Assembly (NCBI GenBank): GCA_023395775.1 | Contig: JAEWYA010000179.1 | Location: 1-10,122, forward strand | Direction of reading: 5' to 3' | Length of the DNA: 10,122 nucleotides | Source of the DNA: Bacillota bacterium | GTDB taxonomy: Bacteria; Bacillota; Clostridia; Oscillospirales; Oscillospiraceae | In this document: positions 6,661 through 10,122 of the stretch, in pieces | Position numbering within the stretch: the first letter of the stretch is position 1 | Layout of the letters: the number at the start of each line of letters is the position of its first letter | The notes under the pieces: model-generated | The model's input: the letters and a program-made list of their open reading frames with translations, nothing else | Told to the model about the DNA's origin: nothing | Databases searched by the model: none | Position numbers and translations under genes: made by a program

Positions 6661-6711
6661 TCATGAGAAACCCCAGCGGTATTATTTTTCTACCGCCGGG
6701 GTTTCTCATGA
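6661..6711. terminator. Long inverted repeat, probable terminator for the dehydratase gene
   Basis: A 51-nt hairpin has outer arm TCATGAGAAACCCC (6661-6674) pairing with 6698-6711, then one A-C mismatch, then GCGGTA/TACCGC (676-81 and 91-96 within this line of bases, i.e. 6676-6681 and 6691-6696). The 9-base loop is T-rich. It lies 10 nt from the previous hairpin. Neither side has a proper T-run, so it could be a transcript-end stabiliser or a repeat element rather than a classic terminator. Confidence 0.6.
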
Positions 6712-6871
6712 ACTTATCTTAATGACATAAGATCTGAGGGGGGCATATTGTTTACCTGCCGGAAAGCTGTGCTTGTGCTTTAGGTAAATGAAGCAACTAC
6801 CTTAAACGACCCGACGGTTTACTTGCTGTCAACGGATCTGCGGACCCGGATTAGCCGAAAGAAGCAGCTGC

Positions 6872-8593
6872 TTATTCCAGACCTGCGCCTTTCATTGCGG
6901 AGATCGCGTGTTCCGTATAGAGCTTATAGAAGCCCTTACGCGGTTCCCTGGGAAGAATCCCCGCCGTAGAACGTTCTTTAAGAACTGCCGTGGCTTCCTC
7001 GATCGAACAGGGTATTCCATGAATGCCGGTTAGGTTGATCGAGCGATTCTCCACACTGTAGGAGATTAGGTCACCCTCTTCAATAAAGGCAATGGGTCCG
7101 CCCGCTGCGGCCTCAGGACTCACATGGCCGATAGCGGCGCCACGTGTAGCCCCTGAAAAGCGACCATCGGTAATAAGGGCGACGGATCCGTTAATGCGCT
7201 CGTCGCAAACAATGGCTTCCGTCGTCATTAGCATCTCTGGCATACCGCATCCGCGGGGCCCCTCATAGCGAATGACGATAATCTCGCCGGGATTAATCTG
7301 ATTGTTAACGACTGCATCGTGGGCGTCCTCTTCACAGTTGAACACCCGGGCAACGGCATTGACCACCTCTCGCTGTTTCTTGGCGCAGGCGGAGTACTTC
7401 AAGACGCTGCCTTCAGGTGCAATGTTGCCCTTCATGATTGCAATGCTGCCCATCTCCGGAACTTTATCTATGGGAAAAATGACTTGTTCACGTGTCAGGT
7501 GGTAGTTTGCAAGGTACCCAAGGTTGCGGTTGAACCAATTGTCGCGGTGCAAATCCTCCAGATTTTCGCCCAGTGTCTTTCCGGTAACGGTCATCACATC
7601 CAGATCCAACATATCGCGCAGCATCCATTGCACCATGGGAATGCCTCCTGCAAACCAGAAGGACTCAGTTAGCTGCGTACCTGAAGGATTGATATTGCCC
7701 AGATGTGGTACCTGATGGTTGATCTCATCAAACAGTTCAATGGGCAGATCGTAGCCCAGTTCGCGGGCAATAGAGGGTAAATGAATCGTGGCATTGGTGG
7801 AGCCGCCAATGGCGCTGTGGATGATGATGGCGTTGCGGAAAGCGGCGGGGGACATAATCTGGCTGGGAATAATACTTTTCTGGGCTAACTCCATGATCTT
7901 GCGTCCTGCATAGCGAGCATACTGCAAAATATCACGCATCGTTGCGGGGACCAAGGCGGCGCCGGGAAGCGTCATACCGAGGGCCTCCGCCATGCACTGC
8001 ATTGTGGAGGCGGTTCCCAGGAAAGTACAGGCCCCCACGGAGGGACATCCGGTCAGCTTATAGTCTCGGATTTCCTGAGGTTGAATAGCGTCCTTGCGCC
8101 GTTCCCTTAGGGAGATTTCTCCCGCGATCAGAGAAGTGGTCATGTTGGGGCCGGGGCGCATGGAACCGCCAGGAATAAAGATACAGGGAATGTCCATGCG
8201 GGCGGCCGCTTTTAGATGGGCCGGAATGGATTTGTCGCAGCTGGCTGACAGGATCATGCCGTCCCAAGGAACGGCGGAGGCGTGGACCTCCACCATGTTG
8301 GCAATGGCCTCTCGTGAAGCCAACACAATGTTCATGCCGTCGTGGCCCTGTGCACAGCCGTCACAAATGTCGGTGGTGTGATACTGGGCGGGAAAGCCAC
8401 CCTTCTCCAAAACACCGTACTTGGCCTGTTCTGCAAGCTGATGCAGATGGACACTTCCTGGATGAGAGTCACCGTAAACGTCCTCAATCATGATTTGCGG
8501 CTTGACGATATCTGTATCATCCCAGCCGCTTCCCATTTCCAGCGCGTCGAACTGTGCCCACAGAAGTCTTTCTTTTGTACTTTTCTGTTCCAT
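6872..8593 (-). CDS. IlvD/Edd family dehydratase, resembling YjhG/YagF sugar-acid dehydratases
   Basis: This 573-residue cytoplasmic iron-sulfur dehydratase probably converts an aldonic or other 2,3-dihydroxy acid to a 2-keto-3-deoxy acid. Family motifs: CDGCAQGHDGM (77-87), SCDKSIP (118-124), GACTFLGTASTM (187-198), GGSTN (263-267), GNIAPEGSV (389-397), YEGPRGCGMPEML (443-455), DGRFSG (476-481, catalytic-type serine S480) and GHVSPEA (489-495). Cluster ligands are probably C77, C119 and C189. The PCN motif that carries the first cysteine in true dihydroxyacid dehydratases reads H-P-G-S here. Its cysteine seems to be supplied by CDG, as I recall for E. coli YjhG/YagF, although those are longer (about 655 aa). 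Start ATG 8593 is chosen over TTG 8599 because AAGGAG sits 7 nt before it. GC is lower than in the flanking operon. Substrate unknown. Confidence 0.85.
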   Translation of the reverse strand: MEQKSTKERLLWAQFDALEMGSGWDDTDIVKPQIMIEDVYGDSHPGSVHLHQLAEQAKYGVLEKGGFPAQYHTTDICDGCAQGHDGMNIVLASREAIANMVEVHASAVPWDGMILSASCDKSIPAHLKAAARMDIPCIFIPGGSMRPGPNMTTSLIAGEISLRERRKDAIQPQEIRDYKLTGCPSVGACTFLGTASTMQCMAEALGMTLPGAALVPATMRDILQYARYAGRKIMELAQKSIIPSQIMSPAAFRNAIIIHSAIGGSTNATIHLPSIARELGYDLPIELFDEINHQVPHLGNINPSGTQLTESFWFAGGIPMVQWMLRDMLDLDVMTVTGKTLGENLEDLHRDNWFNRNLGYLANYHLTREQVIFPIDKVPEMGSIAIMKGNIAPEGSVLKYSACAKKQREVVNAVARVFNCEEDAHDAVVNNQINPGEIIVIRYEGPRGCGMPEMLMTTEAIVCDERINGSVALITDGRFSGATRGAAIGHVSPEAAAGGPIAFIEEGDLISYSVENRSINLTGIHGIPCSIEEATAVLKERSTAGILPREPRKGFYKLYTEHAISAMKGAGLE

Positions 8594-8600
8594 ATTCAAT

Positions 8601-8606
8601 CTCCTT
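8601..8606 (-). promoter_or_regulatory. Ribosome binding site deciding the dehydratase start
   Basis: AAGGAG on the minus strand is 7 nt from ATG 8591-8593 but only 1 nt from the in-frame TTG at 8597-8599, so the ATG is the likely start. Confidence 0.8.
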
Positions 8607-8696
8607 AAAAGGCAAGTTGCCCAGATTTATTTTAATACGAAATCAATAAAGAACATTGACGACAGCCTAATTCCTGCTCCGCTATTTCGCAAAGAC

Positions 8697-8722
8697 CCTG
8701 CCCGCCTGATTCGGCGGGCAGG
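8697..8722. terminator. GC-rich hairpin with T-run on the + strand side
   Basis: CCTGCCCGCC (8697-8706) pairs perfectly with GGCGGGCAGG (8713-8722) around a 6-base loop. The + strand continues ATATCTTTTTGCTTTTT, a textbook terminator tail, but no plus-strand gene precedes it. On the minus strand, where the neighbouring genes are read, the tail is only GTCTTTGCG. It may still end the dehydrogenase transcript, or lie in the dehydratase leader. Confidence 0.65.
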
Positions 8723-8740
8723 ATATCTTTTTGCTTTTTC

Positions 8741-8769
8741 ATTATATATATAGGTGTCTGCCATTTTAA
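8741..8769 (-). promoter_or_regulatory. Candidate promoter for the dehydratase gene
   Basis: On the minus strand, a perfect -10 TATAAT (8741-8746) has TTAAAA (8764-8769) as -35 at 17 bp. The start would be near 8734, giving a leader of about 140 nt that includes the 8697-8722 hairpin. The AT-rich setting (TATATATATA) makes chance matches likely. Confidence 0.4.
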
Positions 8770-8780
8770 GAAGAAACTCC

Positions 8781-9743
8781 TTAGAGTTTATTGACCGGAT
8801 AGGCCGGTGTCTGGCCTTGCAGGACGGCCAAAATGTTTTTGGCAGCCTTGGTCTTGAGCTCCGTAACGCCTTCAACGGTGTTATACGCCGCATGGTCGGT
8901 AAGAATGACGCTGTCAAGCTTCATATACTCGGAGTTTATGGGAACTGGCTCAATGCAGTGCGTATCCAATCCCGCTCCCATAATCTTATGGTTCTTCAGT
9001 GCATCGATCAAAGCGTAGTCTTCAATTAATCCGCCACGGCTGACATTGACAAGCAGTGCCGTATCCTTCATCTTGGAAATTGCTTCTGCATTCATGATAC
9101 CTCTGGTCTCATCCGTCAGATTTAGATGCAGCGAGATAATATCGGAAACAGACAGCAACTCATCAAATTCAACTTTGCGCACGCCAATCTCTTTCAGGTT
9201 TTCAGCTGAGATGAACGGGTCATAAGCTACAACTTCCTTGAAGCCAAACCCGCTGACCTTGCGGATTAATGCTCTAGCAATACGGCCTGCGCCGACCACA
9301 CCCAACGTCTTATCCTTCAGGCGATAGCTGGGAGCCTGAATATTCCAGTGGCCAGAGCGAACCAGTCTATCACGCATGGCAATGTTTCTCATGCACGCAA
9401 GCATCATGGCAACAGCGTGATCTGAGACGTCCTCCATGCAGTAGTCAGGAACGTTTGTAACCTGAATTCCGCACTCGGTTGCCGCTTTTATATCAACGTT
9501 GTCGACGCCAACGCCATAACGGTTGATCACCTTACACTTTTTTAAAGCGCGAACCGCTTTTCCATCCATGGGAGCCAGGTCAAGAAGAACGGCGTCTGCT
9601 TCGAGAGCACATTCGCGGATAATATCATCCGAGGTTTTACAGTTACACAGGATCAACTCCGCATCGCACTCTTCCAGAATATGACGCTCAATTTCAAAGC
9701 TAGGCTGACGTTGATCGGTAACAAACACTTTATACTTTGCCAA
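8781..9743 (-). CDS. D-2-hydroxyacid dehydrogenase (CtBP/SerA-like), NAD-type
   Basis: With a TTG start at 9743 the protein has 320 residues and begins MAKYKVFVTD. The Rossmann motif is G151-A-G-R-I-A156, followed by acidic D175 in VVAYDP, typical of NAD specificity. Catalytic residues are R236 (NVSRGGL), E265 (THCIEP) and H284 (TDHAAY). The YGVGVDNVDIKAA stretch (76-88) is also characteristic. Such enzymes interconvert 2-oxo- and D-2-hydroxyacids in the cytoplasm. Start choice: AAAGGTGA at 9751-9758 lies 7 nt before TTG 9743, while a farther in-frame TTG at 9767 has no comparable site. The gene is 47 nt after etfA and 187 nt before the dehydratase, all on the same strand. GC is near 45-50%, lower than etfA. 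Pairing with the dehydratase suggests hydroxy/keto-acid catabolism; the substrate is not identified. Confidence 0.87.
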   Translation of the reverse strand: MAKYKVFVTDQRQPSFEIERHILEECDAELILCNCKTSDDIIRECALEADAVLLDLAPMDGKAVRALKKCKVINRYGVGVDNVDIKAATECGIQVTNVPDYCMEDVSDHAVAMMLACMRNIAMRDRLVRSGHWNIQAPSYRLKDKTLGVVGAGRIARALIRKVSGFGFKEVVAYDPFISAENLKEIGVRKVEFDELLSVSDIISLHLNLTDETRGIMNAEAISKMKDTALLVNVSRGGLIEDYALIDALKNHKIMGAGLDTHCIEPVPINSEYMKLDSVILTDHAAYNTVEGVTELKTKAAKNILAVLQGQTPAYPVNKL

Positions 9744-9750
9744 TTTAAAT

Positions 9751-9758
9751 TCACCTTT
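9751..9758 (-). promoter_or_regulatory. Ribosome binding site supporting the TTG start
   Basis: AAAGGTGA on the minus strand is 7 nt upstream of TTG 9741-9743, the only in-frame start with good spacing near the conserved N-terminus. Confidence 0.7.
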
Positions 9759-9764
9759 TCTTAC

Positions 9765-9779
9765 CAATTTTGAAAATTG
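9765..9779. repeat. AT-rich palindrome between etfA and the dehydrogenase gene
   Basis: CAATTTT-G-AAAATTG is a perfect 7+1+7 inverted repeat in the 47-bp gap. It has no T-run after it in the reading direction, so it looks more like an operator or mRNA structure than a terminator. AT-rich palindromes also arise by chance. Confidence 0.4.
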
Positions 9780-9790
9780 AATTTCGGTTT

Positions 9791-10122
9791 TTATTTACTA
9801 GCCTTGGCGGCTCTAACAGCCTCGGTGAGCATGGGGGCAACCTTGAACAGGTCGCCGCAGATGCCGTAGTCCGCGATCTCGAAGATGGGAGCGGTATCAT
9901 TCTTGTTCACCGCGATGATGCACTCGGAATCCTGCATGCCGGCCTTGTGCTGGATGGCGCCGGAAATGCCCAGAGCGATGTATACCTTGGGGTGGACGGT
10001 CTTGCCGGTCTGGCCAACCTGATGGTCGGCGGACAGCCACCCGGAGTCGATGGTGGCGCGGGAGCCGCCCACGACGCCGCCCAGCTCGGCAGCCAGATCT
10101 TCCGCCAGCTTGATGCCGCCGG
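9791..10122 (-). CDS. etfA: Electron transfer flavoprotein alpha subunit, C-terminal part (5' end outside window)
   Basis: 110 codons are visible; the frame is open to the window edge. The segment is the FAD-binding domain of EtfA: GGVVGGSRATIDSGWL, then QVGQTGKTVHPKVYIALG, GISGAIQH and AVNKNDTAPIFEIADYGI, which contact FAD in this family. It closes with GDLFKVAPMLTEAV, and the protein ends AKASK-stop. EtfAB shuttles electrons between dehydrogenases (acyl-CoA, lactate and others) and acceptors; in anaerobes it can take part in flavin-based bifurcation. The partner dehydrogenase and etfB are not in the window, so the type of Etf cannot be told. GC is about 60%, like the large operon and unlike the two genes downstream. 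Confidence 0.93.
   Translation of the reverse strand, partial: GGIKLAEDLAAELGGVVGGSRATIDSGWLSADHQVGQTGKTVHPKVYIALGISGAIQHKAGMQDSECIIAVNKNDTAPIFEIADYGICGDLFKVAPMLTEAVRAAKASK

Larger units (their letters stand above)
6561..6871. other. Non-coding region between convergent genes
   Basis: About 311 bp without a credible gene. It holds two long hairpins (6612-6650 and 6661-6711). Further on is a nested inverted repeat: TTTACCT (6751-6757) pairs with AGGTAAA (6782-6788), enclosing AAAGC (6763-6767) that pairs with GCTTT (6777-6781). A 12-bp palindrome, AAGCAGCTGCTT (6862-6873), overlaps the dehydratase stop. No promoter, tRNA or repeat family was recognised. A short open frame from about 6577 runs through the first hairpin and was not accepted as a gene. 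Confidence 0.6.

Noticed and set aside
6576..6663. Small open frame of about 29 codons after the membrane protein gene
   Set aside because: It reads through the strong terminator stem and has no ribosome binding site.
6872..8593. Naming the dehydratase ilvD
   Set aside because: The P-C-N cysteine motif is absent and there are no other branched-chain amino-acid genes nearby; similarity is better to sugar-acid dehydratases.
8594..8680. Possible promoter close to the dehydratase start (TAAAAT or TATTAA)
   Set aside because: No acceptable -35 lies at 16-18 bp; the AT-rich sequence gives chance -10 matches.

Overview
The window reads as the chromosome of a GC-rich anaerobic Firmicute, most like the gut Oscillospiraceae/Clostridia group. 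This rests on Gram-positive style Shine-Dalgarno sites, an SpoVK/CbbX-type AAA+ ATPase, a Gx-transporter/NusG-domain-II/ApbE gene set, an electron transfer flavoprotein and many hairpin terminators. No rRNA, tRNA, CRISPR array, transposase or phage gene was seen. The species assignment is inference.

Layout. Positions 1-366 (+) are the 3' end of an MscS-type mechanosensitive channel gene, which meets a long minus-strand operon at a terminator hairpin (386-423). The operon is read from 5578 down to 445, with six tightly packed genes: ApbE-like FMN transferase lipoprotein (carrying an apparent 1-base frameshift near 4778), a membrane-anchored NusG-domain-II protein, a Gx transporter family membrane protein, an AAA+ ATPase, a D-2-hydroxyacid dehydrogenase, and a Nit2-like carbon-nitrogen hydrolase. 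The first three resemble FmnB, EetA and EetB of the flavin-based extracellular electron transfer loci of Listeria and lactic acid bacteria. The last three are a less expected tail.

A divergent promoter region (about 5635-5740) drives the operon one way and an unrecognised multi-spanning membrane protein (5796-6560, +) the other. Both promoters have good extended -10 elements with 17-bp spacers and share a 10-bp direct repeat. A non-coding stretch (6561-6871) with two long hairpins separates convergent genes.

From 6872 to about 9770 the base composition falls (hand-counted sample lines give 45-52% GC against 60-62% in the flanks). This block holds an IlvD/Edd-family dehydratase resembling the YjhG/YagF sugar-acid dehydratases and a second, NAD-type D-2-hydroxyacid dehydrogenase with a TTG start. 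A high-GC etfA 3' end (9791-10122) closes the window.

How the genes may work together: ApbE covalently attaches FMN to exported proteins, and the NusG-II/Gx pair is known to accompany such flavin electron-transfer systems, so the operon front is probably a cell-surface redox or flavoprotein-maturation module. The dehydratase and dehydrogenase are likely carbon catabolism enzymes acting on hydroxy- or keto-acids. A direct link between the two halves cannot be shown from sequence alone.
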